This document shows, piece by piece, positions 9,699-22,561 of a stretch of 45,077 nucleotides of DNA. Source of the DNA: an uncultured Bacilli bacterium (lineage in GTDB: Bacteria; Bacillota_I; Bacilli_A; RF39; UBA660); NCBI GenBank assembly GCA_947631105.1, contig CANRKD010000004.1, positions 1-45,077 on the forward strand, in the 5' to 3' direction. The position numbers and the translations under genes are program-made. The first letter of the stretch is position 1, and each line of letters starts with the position of its first letter. Under the pieces are notes generated by a model. It worked only from the letters and a program-made list of their open reading frames with translations. It did no database searches and had not been told where the DNA came from.

Positions 9699-10301
9699 TT
9701 ATTCCGATATTTGTTTTCGATCATCTAATGCTTTGTCTAATGTCATGACATCAATATAATCAATATCAGCTCCTATTGGAATTCCATAGGATAATCTTGA
9801 AATTAAAACATCTTTTCCTTCTAAAATTTTAGTAATAAATAATGTAGTAGTCTCTCCTTCTATATTAGATTTTAACGCTAAAATAAGTTCTGGTTTTTCT
9901 AATTTTTCTACTCGTTCTATCAAAGATGTTAAATTGATATCTTCATATCCAATATCTTCTGTAGGAGAAATAAGACCATTTAAAACATGATAATTTCCCC
10001 TATAATTACCTAATTTTTCAAAAGCAAACACACTTTTATAATCTTCTAGAACACAAATTAAATTTTTATCTCTAGTTTCATCATTACAAATATCACAGAT
10101 TTCTTTATCAGTTATATGACCACAAATCTTACATGGTTTTAAATGTTCTTTAGCCTCTACCAAAGATAAACTAAAATTATTAATCTGTTCAAACGGTAAT
10201 TCTAAAGTAGCCAATGCCATTCTTTCAGCACTCTTTTCTCCTATACCGGGTAATTTTTTATAAAATTCTATTATATCTTCTAGTTTTTTAGGATAAACCA
10301 T
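9699..10301 (-). CDS. recR: Recombination protein RecR
   Basis: LPGIGEKSAERMAL; CKICGHITDKEICDICND Zn finger; Toprim. ATG at 10301 preferred over the track's GTG at 10316, which falls in the AGGTGG RBS. Confidence 0.95.
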   Translation of the reverse strand: MVYPKKLEDIIEFYKKLPGIGEKSAERMALATLELPFEQINNFSLSLVEAKEHLKPCKICGHITDKEICDICNDETRDKNLICVLEDYKSVFAFEKLGNYRGNYHVLNGLISPTEDIGYEDINLTSLIERVEKLEKPELILALKSNIEGETTTLFITKILEGKDVLISRLSYGIPIGADIDYIDVMTLDKALDDRKQISE

Positions 10302-10302
10302 A

Positions 10303-10599
10303 TTAAAATAAACCACCTAATCCAGACCCTATTGATCCTAATTTATTTTCTATTTCTTTATCAACTTTGGATAATGCATCTTTAGATGCGATTAAAATCA
10401 TATCTTCTAACATTTCAATATCATCAATGTCATATTGCTGAGAATGTATTTTAATTGATACTAATTCTTTTTTACCATTATATTCTACATCCACTAACTC
10501 GCTTTTTCCTGTGAATATAGTTTTATCTATTTCCTCTTTCTTTTTTTGCATATCACGTTGCATTTTTTGAGCTTGCGCCATTAAATTTTGCATATTCAT
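10303..10599 (-). CDS. YbaB/EbfC family nucleoid-associated protein
   Basis: MNMQNLMAQAQKMQRDMQKKKEEI; dnaX-ybaB-recR operon. Confidence 0.93.
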   Translation of the reverse strand: MNMQNLMAQAQKMQRDMQKKKEEIDKTIFTGKSELVDVEYNGKKELVSIKIHSQQYDIDDIEMLEDMILIASKDALSKVDKEIENKLGSIGSGLGGLF

Positions 10600-10615
10600 A
10601 TTTATTCCTCTTTCT

Positions 10616-12217
10616 CTATTTAATTACTATTTTTTCTTTTTTAAATATATCCGCTATATCTAAACTAGAGACTGCTTCATCTGGCTGATTATTTATATGT
10701 TCATAAGTAGGCTCATCCTGATAAATATATTGTATTCCATTTTTTATATTTCTTATATAAGCCTCTTTTTGAAATTCCCAATTTTCTTTAGACAATGCAA
10801 TAAATTTCATATCTAAATTTAAACATTTTTTATATTCATTTTCAATTATTTCTAACTCCTTATTAAATAAATTAGCTACACTTTGTTGGTCATGTATAAT
10901 AATATTTATATTTTCAGAAGATAAAACAACATCACAATCAATAATAAAACTTTTAATATTATTTATTAAATCATTTGCACTTAAAAAGTTTTGCCAATTT
11001 TTTTTACTTTCATTTAAATATTTCTTATTAGCATTTGTAAAACAATTATTTATACGTACTGATGTTAATTTATCAATATATTCATTATAATACAAATTTT
11101 CTTTTAACTCATTTTCATTTAATACCCTATCTTCTGTTGACATATCCTTTAATTTTGGTTCTGAAATTTCTTTATTATCAGACTTTTCTATATTCAATTT
11201 CATATTTTCTATAAATATCATAGAAATTAATAAAAAAGGATCTATATTAATATTAATCTTATTAATCAAATCATTTAATTCAAAAATAATTTTCTTCAAA
11301 ACAGAATATTTTTCATCATTTAAATCATTTTTATAATCTATTGCTTTTATAAAAAGTTCATCTATCATTTTTTTTATAAAAGTTTTATAATCAACTGCAC
11401 CTTGAGATAATTCAGTAAATTTTGATTTCAAATTGGTAAAATCATTATCCAAAAAATATTGTATTATATTTTTAATTTGAATCATTGATACAGAACCATA
11501 ACTTTCAAGAACCGTTTCTAATGATATTGAAGAATTACTTGTGGATAACTGATTTAATATACTTAAAGCATCTCTTAATCCGCCATCAGATAAATAACTA
11601 ATTTCTTTTAACGCATCATCAGAAATTTCAATATTTTCTTGTTCACATACATATTTCAAATGATTTTCTATATCATCATTACTAATTTGTTTAAAATCAT
11701 ATCTTTGACAACGAGACAATATAGTAATAGGAACATTTTCTATATTAGTCGTAGCTAAAATAAAAATAACATGGGCAGGAGGCTCTTCTAAAGTTAATAA
11801 AAGGGCATTAAAAGCACTTGCAGATAACATATGTACTTCATCAATTATATAAACTTTAAATTTACTATATGAAGGAGAAACTTTAACATTGTTAATAAGT
11901 TCTCTTATTTCATCAACACCATTATTTGAAGCAGCATCTATTTCAATAATATCAGCATTTTCATTTATATGCTTACAACTATCACAACTATTACAAGGAT
12001 TTCCATCCTTTAAATGTTCACAATTTACTGTTTTAGCAAAAACTTTAGCTGTACTAGTTTTTCCAGTTCCTCTAGGTCCAGTAAAAATATACGCATGAGA
12101 TATTTTATCATTAATAATAGCATTTTTTAGCATAGAAATTGCATATTTTTGACCAACTATCTCATCAAAATTGCTAGGACGATATTTTCTATAAAGCACT
12201 TTATAATCTGTTTCCAT
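10616..12217 (-). CDS. dnaX: DNA polymerase III gamma/tau subunit
   Basis: YRKYRPSNFDEIVGQ, GPRGTGKTSTAKVFAK, CDSCKHI, DEVHMLS. Confidence 0.96.
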   Translation of the reverse strand: METDYKVLYRKYRPSNFDEIVGQKYAISMLKNAIINDKISHAYIFTGPRGTGKTSTAKVFAKTVNCEHLKDGNPCNSCDSCKHINENADIIEIDAASNNGVDEIRELINNVKVSPSYSKFKVYIIDEVHMLSASAFNALLLTLEEPPAHVIFILATTNIENVPITILSRCQRYDFKQISNDDIENHLKYVCEQENIEISDDALKEISYLSDGGLRDALSILNQLSTSNSSISLETVLESYGSVSMIQIKNIIQYFLDNDFTNLKSKFTELSQGAVDYKTFIKKMIDELFIKAIDYKNDLNDEKYSVLKKIIFELNDLINKININIDPFLLISMIFIENMKLNIEKSDNKEISEPKLKDMSTEDRVLNENELKENLYYNEYIDKLTSVRINNCFTNANKKYLNESKKNWQNFLSANDLINNIKSFIIDCDVVLSSENINIIIHDQQSVANLFNKELEIIENEYKKCLNLDMKFIALSKENWEFQKEAYIRNIKNGIQYIYQDEPTYEHINNQPDEAVSSLDIADIFKKEKIVIK

Positions 12218-12260
12218 ATTCTAACACCACTAAATAGTATTATAACATAAAAAAATATTA

Positions 12261-12683
12261 TTATCGTTTATTTTGAAAAAAATTTGACAATAATTGTTGA
12301 TAAGTAACTGAATAATCACTAAAATCAGATACTTCAAACTTTGTTTTATAATATTCTTTTTTAAACTCTGGTTTATCTAATAAATAATAAACTTTACTAA
12401 TACGACTTTGATTAATAATTTCATTGCACATAGAACATGGTTTTAACGTTACATAAAGAATACAATCGCTTAAATTCCATCTTTTCAATTTTTTCGCTGC
12501 CTTTTTTATTGCTAATATTTCGGCATGAGATGTAATATCCTGAGTTTTTTCTTTTTTATTATAAGATATTGATAAAATTTTATTATCTTTCATAACAAGA
12601 GCTGCTACTGGAATTTCTCCTTTTTTATATGCTTTTGTAGCTTGTTTAAGTAATTTTTTATATATATTAGCTTCTAAATTCAT
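12261..12683 (-). CDS. tadA: tRNA-specific adenosine deaminase (start corrected)
   Basis: MNLEANIYKKLLKQATKAYKKGEIPVAALV...HAEILAI...PCSMCNEII. AGGTGA RBS precedes ATG at 12683; upstream residues in the track ORF are the SRP RNA. Confidence 0.93.
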   Translation of the reverse strand: MNLEANIYKKLLKQATKAYKKGEIPVAALVMKDNKILSISYNKKEKTQDITSHAEILAIKKAAKKLKRWNLSDCILYVTLKPCSMCNEIINQSRISKVYYLLDKPEFKKEYYKTKFEVSDFSDYSVTYQQLLSNFFQNKR

Positions 12684-12702
12684 AAAATCACCTATAAAAA
12701 AA

Positions 12703-12773
12703 GTGCACACAAACAGGGATTGATATGGCTGCTGTCTTCCAACTCTGACCAAGTTACAATATATTTGTTGCAC
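12703..12773 (-). ncRNA. ffs: SRP RNA (short, Alu-less 4.5S type)
   Basis: GTGCAACAAATATATTGTAACTTGGTCAGAGTTGGAAGACAGCAGCCATATCAATCCCTGTTTGTGTGCACTTTTTTT: conserved GGTCAG-GGAA tetraloop-AGCAGCC, ends pair (GTGCAACAAA / TTTGTGTGCAC), then T-run; located between gyrA/tadA/dnaX genes. Confidence 0.92.
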
Positions 12774-12779
12774 AAATAG

Positions 12780-12808
12780 ATACTACCATTTTTTAATTTT
12801 TTTTTCAA
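12780..12808 (-). promoter_or_regulatory. SigA-type promoter for ffs
   Basis: Minus strand TTGAAA (12808-12803), 17 bp, TAGTAT (12785-12780), expected TSS at about 12773, exactly the RNA 5' end. Confidence 0.75.
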
Positions 12809-12810
12809 TA

Positions 12811-12826
12811 TGTTTCACGTGAAACA
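12811..12826. promoter_or_regulatory. parS site 1
   Basis: Perfect consensus TGTTTCACGTGAAACA. Confidence 0.96.
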
Positions 12827-12877
12827 TCACATTATAAATAAAAATATATTAAATCATTTAAAATAACAAAATAAAAA

Positions 12878-12893
12878 TGTTTCACGTGAAACA
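12878..12893. promoter_or_regulatory. parS site 2
   Basis: Perfect TGTTTCACGTGAAACA inside a 36-bp perfect palindrome (12868-12903). Confidence 0.96.
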
Positions 12894-12896
12894 TTT

Positions 12897-15365
12897 TTAT
12901 TTTTCTTCTATATTCGAAATATTTTCATTTTCATTTTCTTCATTAAATATTTCAGGTGTTTTTTCAACTAAACTTATATTTGATACTTCTTGATTTTCTT
13001 TTAAATGGATTAAACGAACTCCTTGAGTCACTCTACCTAAAGTATTAACTTGTTCTAAAGGAACTCTAATAATCATACCTGTATCCGTTACAACAACTAA
13101 ATCGCAATTATCTTCAGCTAATTTAAAGGCTGCCATATCACCATTTTTTTCAGTTACTTGTAAAGCTTTAACACCTTTACTTCCACGTTTTGTTTGACGA
13201 TAATCCGAAACAGCGGTTTGTTTACCATAACCTTTCTTGGTAACAATAATTAAAGAATCCTGATCGGTTGCTTTTTCAGCACCAATGCAAGTACTATTTT
13301 CTAATGTAATTCCTCGAACTCCACTAGCAGTTCTTCCCATTATACGAATATCACTTTCAATAAATTTTACCATTCGACCTGCACTAGAACCTAACAGGAT
13401 ACAATCTTCTCCACTAGTTTTTAATACAGAAATTAACTCATCATTTTCTTTTAAATTAATGCAAATTTTACCATTTGTTCGAATATTCTCAAATTCTTTA
13501 ATATTTGTTCTTTTTACTATTCCACATCTTGTAGCAAATATTAAATATTTTGCCATTTCTTCTTTCTTTATACATAAAATAGAATTAATTTTTTCTTCCT
13601 TTTCAATTTGAAGAAGATTAATAATTGGAATTCCTTTGGATTGTCTTCCAAATTCAGGAATTTCATATCCTTTTAAGCGATAAACTTTACCTTTATTTGT
13701 AAAGAATAAAATGAAATCATGAGTAGATAATGATTCTAGATGTTCAACAAAATCTTCTTCATTTGTGTTCATTCCTTTAACACCTACTCCACCACGATTT
13801 TGTAATTTAAAAGTATCAGAAGTAGTTCGTTTTACATAACCATTGTGAGTAAGTGCTATCATTATATCTTCTTCAGGTATTAATGATTCATCTTCTATAA
13901 ATTCAATAGCAGTCATATCTATTTTTGTTCTTCTTTCATCTGCATACTTATTTTTGATTTCAAGCAATTCTTTACGAATAATTGATAATACTCTTGCTTC
14001 ACTACCTAAAATACTACGATATTCTTCAATTGCTTTTAATAATTCAGCAAGTTCATTTTCAATTTTATCACGTTCTAAACCAGTCAAACGGCGAAGCCTC
14101 ATATCCAAAATAGCAGTTGTTTGAATTTCATCAAGCCCAAAACGTTTCATTAATTGTTCTTTAGCAACTACATCCGTTGCAGCTTCACGAATAATTTTAA
14201 TCACTTCATCTAAATGATCAAGTGCAATTTTTAAACCCTCTAAAATATGTACTCTTTCTTCTGCTTTAGATAAATCATATTGAGTTCTTCTTATAATAAT
14301 TTCTTTTTGATAATCAATATATTTTGAAATAATCTCTTTAAGTGGAAGAATTTTTGGACTATTTTGATCAATCATTAAGAAATTAATACCATATGTTGTT
14401 TGCAATTGAGTATATTTATATAAATTATTTAGTACTACATTAGCATTTGCATCTCTTTTAATGTATATAACTACACGTACTGGATTTTCTAAATTTGATT
14501 CTTCATGAATATCACTAATACCATCAATAATCTTATCTCGAACCAACTCTCCTATTCTAGTTTGAAACTCTGATTTATTAACTTTATAAGGAAGTTCTGT
14601 AACAATTATTCTTGTTTTCCCATTTTCTTCTTCAATATTAGCAGTACCTCGAATAGTAATAGTTCCTTTACCTGTTTCATAAGCTTTTTTAATCCCACTA
14701 TTACCTAATATTGAAGCTCCTGTGGGAAAGTCTGGTCCTTTAATATATTGCATTAATCCATCTGTATCTATTTCTGGATTATCAATATAAGCAACACATC
14801 CATCAATTACTTCTCCTAAATTATGAGGAGGAATATTGGTAGCCATACCAACAGCGATACCCATTGTACCATTAACCAAAATATTTGGAAATCTACTTGG
14901 TAAAATCACTGGTTCATTTTCAGTTTCATCAAAATTTTCTTTAAAATCAACTGTATTTTTATTCAAATCACGAACCATTTCTAAAGATAATTTAGATAAT
15001 CTGGCTTCGGTATAACGCATTGCTGCTGCTCCATCACCATCCATATTACCAAAATTTCCACGACCATCTACTAACATATGTCGATAAGTAAAATTTTGAG
15101 CCATACCAACCATTGCTTCATAAATAGAAGAATCTCCATGTGGATGATATTTACCCATTACATCCCCAACAATTCTAGCACTTTTACGATGAGGCTTATC
15201 AGGAGTATAGCCAGACTCAAACATAGAATATAAAATACGACGATGCACAGGTTTTAGTCCATCTCGTAAGTCTGGTATTGCTCGAGCCACAATAACACTC
15301 ATAGAATATCGTCCAAAGGAATTCTTAAACTCTTCTACTATATTCTTTTCGACAATTTTATCCAT
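12897..15365 (-). CDS. gyrA: DNA gyrase subunit A
   Basis: [60 protein letters not shown]-terminal blades with QTKRGSKG. Confidence 0.98.
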   Translation of the reverse strand: MDKIVEKNIVEEFKNSFGRYSMSVIVARAIPDLRDGLKPVHRRILYSMFESGYTPDKPHRKSARIVGDVMGKYHPHGDSSIYEAMVGMAQNFTYRHMLVDGRGNFGNMDGDGAAAMRYTEARLSKLSLEMVRDLNKNTVDFKENFDETENEPVILPSRFPNILVNGTMGIAVGMATNIPPHNLGEVIDGCVAYIDNPEIDTDGLMQYIKGPDFPTGASILGNSGIKKAYETGKGTITIRGTANIEEENGKTRIIVTELPYKVNKSEFQTRIGELVRDKIIDGISDIHEESNLENPVRVVIYIKRDANANVVLNNLYKYTQLQTTYGINFLMIDQNSPKILPLKEIISKYIDYQKEIIIRRTQYDLSKAEERVHILEGLKIALDHLDEVIKIIREAATDVVAKEQLMKRFGLDEIQTTAILDMRLRRLTGLERDKIENELAELLKAIEEYRSILGSEARVLSIIRKELLEIKNKYADERRTKIDMTAIEFIEDESLIPEEDIMIALTHNGYVKRTTSDTFKLQNRGGVGVKGMNTNEEDFVEHLESLSTHDFILFFTNKGKVYRLKGYEIPEFGRQSKGIPIINLLQIEKEEKINSILCIKKEEMAKYLIFATRCGIVKRTNIKEFENIRTNGKICINLKENDELISVLKTSGEDCILLGSSAGRMVKFIESDIRIMGRTASGVRGITLENSTCIGAEKATDQDSLIIVTKKGYGKQTAVSDYRQTKRGSKGVKALQVTEKNGDMAAFKLAEDNCDLVVVTDTGMIIRVPLEQVNTLGRVTQGVRLIHLKENQEVSNISLVEKTPEIFNEENENENISNIEEK

Positions 15366-15378
15366 TTAGATCACCTTC

Positions 15379-18392
<3,014 letters not shown>

Positions 18393-18481
18393 ATTTAGCC
18401 TCTTTTACGCCCTATAATAAAAATAATAGGTATTTATGTACTCCTATACCTATTAAAATTATATCACAATAAAGCTTTTTT

Positions 18482-18934
18482 TTAAATCTTTTTTTCTATT
18501 TTTCTTCCATTTAAGACAGATTCTAATCTAGTTGATCTTAAAACTTGATTATCTACTATACCATAAGACGTATCTAATACAATTTTATCTTTATTTTTAA
18601 ATTCAACAATCAAATGATTATTTTCATAATAATATCGATCTATATAGCTTAATCTTAACCAAGAACAATCAGCTAATCTTGGCGAAGAAGTTGGAAAAAA
18701 TATAATATTACTACTTTCTTCTACAATAATTGGTGCTTTATAAGAAACTCCAATTAAATTTTCTGTACCCTTTTTTCTACCAGCTAAGGAACTACCAAAA
18801 TATTTACAACTTTCTTCCATAATTTGATTTGCTGATTTGTTTACAATAAAATTTTTGTCTTCTTCATATACTCTAGTTTTATTCCCCATAGCATATAAAG
18901 CAACTGTATTACTATTTATTTCATAACTTTCCAT
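18482..18934 (-). CDS. comK: ComK-family competence transcription factor
   Basis: ESYEIN...SCKYFGSSLAGRKKGTENLIGVSYKAPIIVEESSNIIFFPTSSPRLADCSW...NQVLRSTRL matches the B. subtilis ComK core (SCRFFGSSYAGRKAGT..KPPIMV..FLFPTLSS..CGW..NQVYRTAWL). Confidence 0.88.
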   Translation of the reverse strand: MESYEINSNTVALYAMGNKTRVYEEDKNFIVNKSANQIMEESCKYFGSSLAGRKKGTENLIGVSYKAPIIVEESSNIIFFPTSSPRLADCSWLRLSYIDRYYYENNHLIVEFKNKDKIVLDTSYGIVDNQVLRSTRLESVLNGRKIEKKI

Positions 18935-19011
18935 AAAATTTCACCCCCTAACTCCGGAAAATTGTGTTCTACATTAACAAATAAATAAATAAGATTTTGT
19001 CGAAAAAAGAA

Positions 19012-19038
19012 AAAACTTATTATAAATTAATAAGTTTT
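19012..19038 (-). terminator. dnaN terminator overlapping the dnaN stop codon
   Basis: 10-bp stem AAAACTTATT/AATAAGTTTT followed on minus strand by TTTTTCTTTTTT. Confidence 0.7.
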
Positions 19039-20145
19039 AATAGGTAAAATTAATTGAATTAATGTTTCATCTGTTAAAGATTTAATAACAATAGGTTTTA
19101 CATCATTAGTTAATAGTAATAAAATTTCATCTTCTTTAATTGTTTTTAATGCTTCTAACATATACTTAGAGCTAAAAGAAATATCAATATTTGAACTAGG
19201 ATCTGTATCAATTGATAATTTTTCTTCCACCTTTCCTATTTCTGAAGCATATGAATTGATAATCATTTCTTTATTTTCTATTTTCATTTTAATAATATTC
19301 TTATCTTTTCCTTGAGTTAATAAAGCTGCTCTATCCACACTAGCCATATATTCATTTTTATCAATTTTTACGATAATACTAAATTCATTAGGTATTAAAT
19401 TAGTTGTATTTGGATAAGTTCCAGAAAGTAAATTTGTTTGAAATTTAATATTTTTATATTTAAACAAAACTTTATTATTAAAAATATGCATTTCCACTTC
19501 TTCATCATCATTAATTATTTTTTCTAATTCAATAATATTTTTTCCTGGTATAACAATATTAATATCGGAAGCAACTGAAGTAGATAATTTTATTGTTTTT
19601 TTAGCTAAACGATAAGAATCTGTAGCAATAAATTCCATTAAATTTCCAAATATTGTAACATTTATACCAGTTAATAATGGTCGTAATTCTTGAGTTGAAA
19701 TAGCGAATACTGTTTGATTAATTAATGATTTCAAAATATCTCCTTTTATGATGATAGGATCTTTATGTTCTTCCATCTTCATATTTGGATAATCGTTAGC
19801 ATCTAAACAATTCAAATTATATTGATTATTATCCGTATATATTCTTATTTTTAAACGATCTATAGCTTCAAAATAAATTATATCTGCGGGCATTTTTCGA
19901 ATAATTTCTAAAATATATTTACTTTGAATAACAATAATTCCTTCTTTTTCAATATTTTTTATATCTTTTTTATCAATAAATGAATTTATTGTTAATTCAC
20001 TATCACTAGCAGTTAAAGATAAACCATTCTTAGTTAATTCAAATTTAATCCCTCCTAATATGGGGATTACATTTTTAGTCGATACTCCTTTTATTACATT
20101 ATTTAAATTTTCTAATAAAATCATTTTATCAATTGTAAATTTCAT
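19027..20145 (-). CDS. dnaN: DNA polymerase III beta sliding clamp
   Basis: MKFTIDKMILLENLNNVIKGVSTKNVIPILGGI...; C-terminus VIKSLTDETLIQLILPIKTY. Confidence 0.97.
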   Translation of the reverse strand: MKFTIDKMILLENLNNVIKGVSTKNVIPILGGIKFELTKNGLSLTASDSELTINSFIDKKDIKNIEKEGIIVIQSKYILEIIRKMPADIIYFEAIDRLKIRIYTDNNQYNLNCLDANDYPNMKMEEHKDPIIIKGDILKSLINQTVFAISTQELRPLLTGINVTIFGNLMEFIATDSYRLAKKTIKLSTSVASDINIVIPGKNIIELEKIINDDEEVEMHIFNNKVLFKYKNIKFQTNLLSGTYPNTTNLIPNEFSIIVKIDKNEYMASVDRAALLTQGKDKNIIKMKIENKEMIINSYASEIGKVEEKLSIDTDPSSNIDISFSSKYMLEALKTIKEDEILLLLTNDVKPIVIKSLTDETLIQLILPIKTY

Positions 20146-20284
20146 TTTCTTTCCTTCTTTCTTTTATAATAATATTTATAATGGTGTGAATAACTTGAAT
20201 AACTTAATTATTTATTATATTTTCTAATGAAATTATAAATATTAAGAGTGAATAACTATGTTTTTATAATTTAATTTATCCACA
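20146..20284. promoter_or_regulatory. dnaA-dnaN intergenic region, candidate oriC sub-region and unwinding element
   Basis: Very AT-rich; consensus DnaA box TTATCCACA at 20276-20284 plus degenerate GTGAATAAC motifs. Confidence 0.6.
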
Positions 20285-21637
20285 TTATATTTTATTTTTT
20301 ATTTCTTTGATTTCAAATTCTAATTGCTTATCCATTTTTTGATCGTTTTCTATTTTATCACAAGCATGTATAACTGTTGAATGATCTCTACCTCCAAATT
20401 CTAATCCTATCCGAGGAAATGTTTCATCTGTAAGCATTCGTGACAAATACATTGCAATTTGTCGTGGTAAAGCAATCCGTGCACTTCTTTTTTTTCCTTT
20501 TAAATCTTCAACTGTAATCTTATAATAAGATGCCACTGCTTTTTGAATATTTTGAATACTATTTTCTGAATAAATATTTTTATTAATAAAATCTTTTAAT
20601 GCTTCATTTGCAAACTCTAAATTGATTTTATCCGGTACAATCATAGCAGTATAAGCCATTAATCTATTTAATGCTCCTTCTAAAAAACGTACATCATTTT
20701 GACAACTATTTGCAATGAATTCAATAACATTTTCGTCTAATTTGTCAGCAATACTGGTATTTTTAATTTTTTGCTTGATAATTCTGCATCTTAAGTCAAA
20801 ATCAGGAGGATAGATATCCACAGGTAATCCCCACATAAATCGACTTCTAAGTCTTTCTTCTAGTATTTTTAAATCGTCTGGACTTCGATCTGAACTGATA
20901 ATGATTTGTTTATTAGCTTGATGAAGTGCATTAAATGTATGAAAAAATTCTTGTTGAGTTTTTTCAGCACCTACCAAATATTGAATATCATCAATGATTA
21001 GAACATCCACATTTCTATATTTGTTTTTAAAATTATTGGCATAATCAATAGTATTTTGCCCTTTTTCTAAATTTGCAATTCCTGTATAGTCATTCATAAA
21101 CATATCACTAGTTGTGTATAAAACTTTTTTATTTGTATGTTCCGTTATAAAATTCCCAATAGCATGCATAAGATGAGTTTTCCCTAATCCACTTTTTCCA
21201 TATATAAATAAAGGATTATGAATTTTGCCGGGTTGTTCAGCAACTGCCATACCAGCTACTTTAGCAAGTCTATTTGAATCTCCAACAATAAAATTATCAA
21301 AATTCAAGGTAGGTATCAAATTTGTTTCCCATGTTTCATTTTTTGGTAAGTTTTCCACAACTTGTTTGTCTTGCTCTACGATAAATTCTTTTTCCTCTTC
21401 TAAAATAAATTTTATATCATAATTAATGCCTGAAAGTTTGTATAATGTATCTTCAATAAGAGAATAATAGTTATCACCTAATATCTTTTTGTGAATTTCC
21501 ATAGGGACCTGAATTGTAATGGATTCATTATCTATATTAATAAGAGTTAAATCATTAAACCATGCATGAAAAGAGGCAGGATTTATTTCATTTTTAATAT
21601 TTTCTAAAAAAGATTGCCAAAGATCTTCAACTAACAA
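20285..21637 (-). CDS. dnaA: Chromosomal replication initiator DnaA (start corrected to TTG at 21637)
   Basis: LVEDLWQSFLENIKNEINPASFHAWF; GKSGLGKTHLMHAIGN; LIIDDIQYL; GGRDHSTVIHACDKI. GGGGTGAGG RBS upstream of TTG at 21637; the track start at 21685 is less plausible. Confidence 0.96.
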   Translation of the reverse strand: MLVEDLWQSFLENIKNEINPASFHAWFNDLTLINIDNESITIQVPMEIHKKILGDNYYSLIEDTLYKLSGINYDIKFILEEEKEFIVEQDKQVVENLPKNETWETNLIPTLNFDNFIVGDSNRLAKVAGMAVAEQPGKIHNPLFIYGKSGLGKTHLMHAIGNFITEHTNKKVLYTTSDMFMNDYTGIANLEKGQNTIDYANNFKNKYRNVDVLIIDDIQYLVGAEKTQQEFFHTFNALHQANKQIIISSDRSPDDLKILEERLRSRFMWGLPVDIYPPDFDLRCRIIKQKIKNTSIADKLDENVIEFIANSCQNDVRFLEGALNRLMAYTAMIVPDKINLEFANEALKDFINKNIYSENSIQNIQKAVASYYKITVEDLKGKKRSARIALPRQIAMYLSRMLTDETFPRIGLEFGGRDHSTVIHACDKIENDQKMDKQLEFEIKEIKNKI

Positions 21638-21689
21638 AATCCTCACCCCACTATCGTTACATTTACCAATTTCATTGTAGCTCAAACTT

Positions 21690-21985
21690 TTTGAAATTAA
21701 AAGTCAAAAAGCTCCTTTTTATTTTAATAACATGTTATCAACAGAAATTAACCTTTATAATAACTAACTTTTTTTTATTTATCAACATTATCCACAAATT
21801 TTCAATTAATTATTATCAACAAGTTGATAAATTTATGCACATGCTTGTTTATAAAGTGGATAATTCTTTTTTATAAAGAAAAATCAATAAATTAGATGAA
21901 CAATTTTATCCACAAATTAAAATTTCTTGACTTTTTTAAATGACTAATATTATAATAAAAAAGCTTTATGTTTTAAGGAGGAATC
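21690..21985. promoter_or_regulatory. oriC: oriC DnaA-box cluster (rpmH-dnaA intergenic)
   Basis: DnaA boxes: TTATCAACA 21735-21743, 21779-21787, 21813-21821; TTATCCACA 21788-21796 and 21906-21914; TTATGCACA 21833-21841; reverse boxes at 21822-21830 and 21855-21863; divergent dnaA/rpmH. Confidence 0.92.
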
Positions 21986-21988
21986 ATT

Positions 21989-22114
21989 ATGAAAAGAACA
22001 TATCAACCAAATAAAAGAAAAAAAGCAAAAAAACATGGCTTTTTTGCCCGTAAAGAATCAAAAATATTAAAAAGTAGAAGAAAAAAAGGACGTAAGAATT
22101 TAATAACAAAATAA
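21989..22114 (+). CDS. rpmH: 50S ribosomal protein L34
   Basis: 41 aa, below track threshold: MKRTYQPNKRKKAKKHGFFARKESKILKSRRKKGRKNLITK; AAGGAGG RBS. Confidence 0.95.
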   Translation: MKRTYQPNKRKKAKKHGFFARKESKILKSRRKKGRKNLITK

Positions 22115-22134
22115 ACCACATTAGTGGTTTTTTT
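22113..22134 (+). terminator. rpmH terminator
   Basis: AAACCAC-ATTA-GTGGTTT stem followed by T-run. Confidence 0.8.
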
Positions 22135-22160
22135 GATATGATGAACATAGGAGTGAAATT

Positions 22161-22487
22161 ATGAAAAAGTATGAAGTAGTCAAAAAGAAACAAGATTTTA
22201 ATTTAATTATTAATACTTGTTCATACATAAAAAATAAATACTTTACTATATATATAAAGGAAAGAGAAAATAATTTCGCTCGTTTTGGACTAGCAATTAG
22301 TAAAAAAGTTGGAAATGCAGTAACAAGAAATAATTTAAAAAGAAAGATAAGATCAATTATAGATCAACATAAAGAAAACTTTGCAAAAAATTGTGATTAT
22401 ATTATAATAATAAAAAGGAAATGTGTCTTAATTTCCTTTCATGAATTAGAGAAAAATTTAGTTGATTTAATAAAGGAGAAAAAATGA
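22161..22487 (+). CDS. rnpA: Ribonuclease P protein component
   Basis: FARFGLAISKKVGNAVTRNNLKRKIRSII. Confidence 0.95.
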   Translation: MKKYEVVKKKQDFNLIINTCSYIKNKYFTIYIKERENNFARFGLAISKKVGNAVTRNNLKRKIRSIIDQHKENFAKNCDYIIIIKRKCVLISFHELEKNLVDLIKEKK

Positions 22488-22561
22488 AAAAGAAAAAAAT
22501 AATAATTTTAACTGTAGTAAGCCTTTTATTTGTTACAGGTTGTGGAAGTTCCAATTATTAA
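22484..22561 (+). other. YidC lipoprotein signal peptide in a different frame from the YidC body (apparent frameshift)
   Basis: AAAGGAG RBS and ATG at 22484: MKKKKIIILTVVSLLFVTGCGSSNY-stop; lipobox VTGC. Body continues in the +1 frame. Confidence 0.8.

Noticed and set aside
13285-13611. Plus-strand ORF antisense to gyrA
   Set aside because: Shadow ORF; composition mirrors gyrA codons.
18430-18465. Inverted repeat AATAGGTAT...ATACCTATT upstream of recF as an operator
   Set aside because: Could be a weak terminator/attenuator after comK; insufficient evidence for any specific role.
21691-21876. 61-aa plus-strand ORF
   Set aside because: Lies across the oriC DnaA-box cluster; translation of box sequence (LSTEI/INYYQQVDK) rather than a gene.
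21987-22193. 68-aa minus-strand ORF
   Set aside because: Antisense to rpmH, which is the genuine gene on the plus strand.
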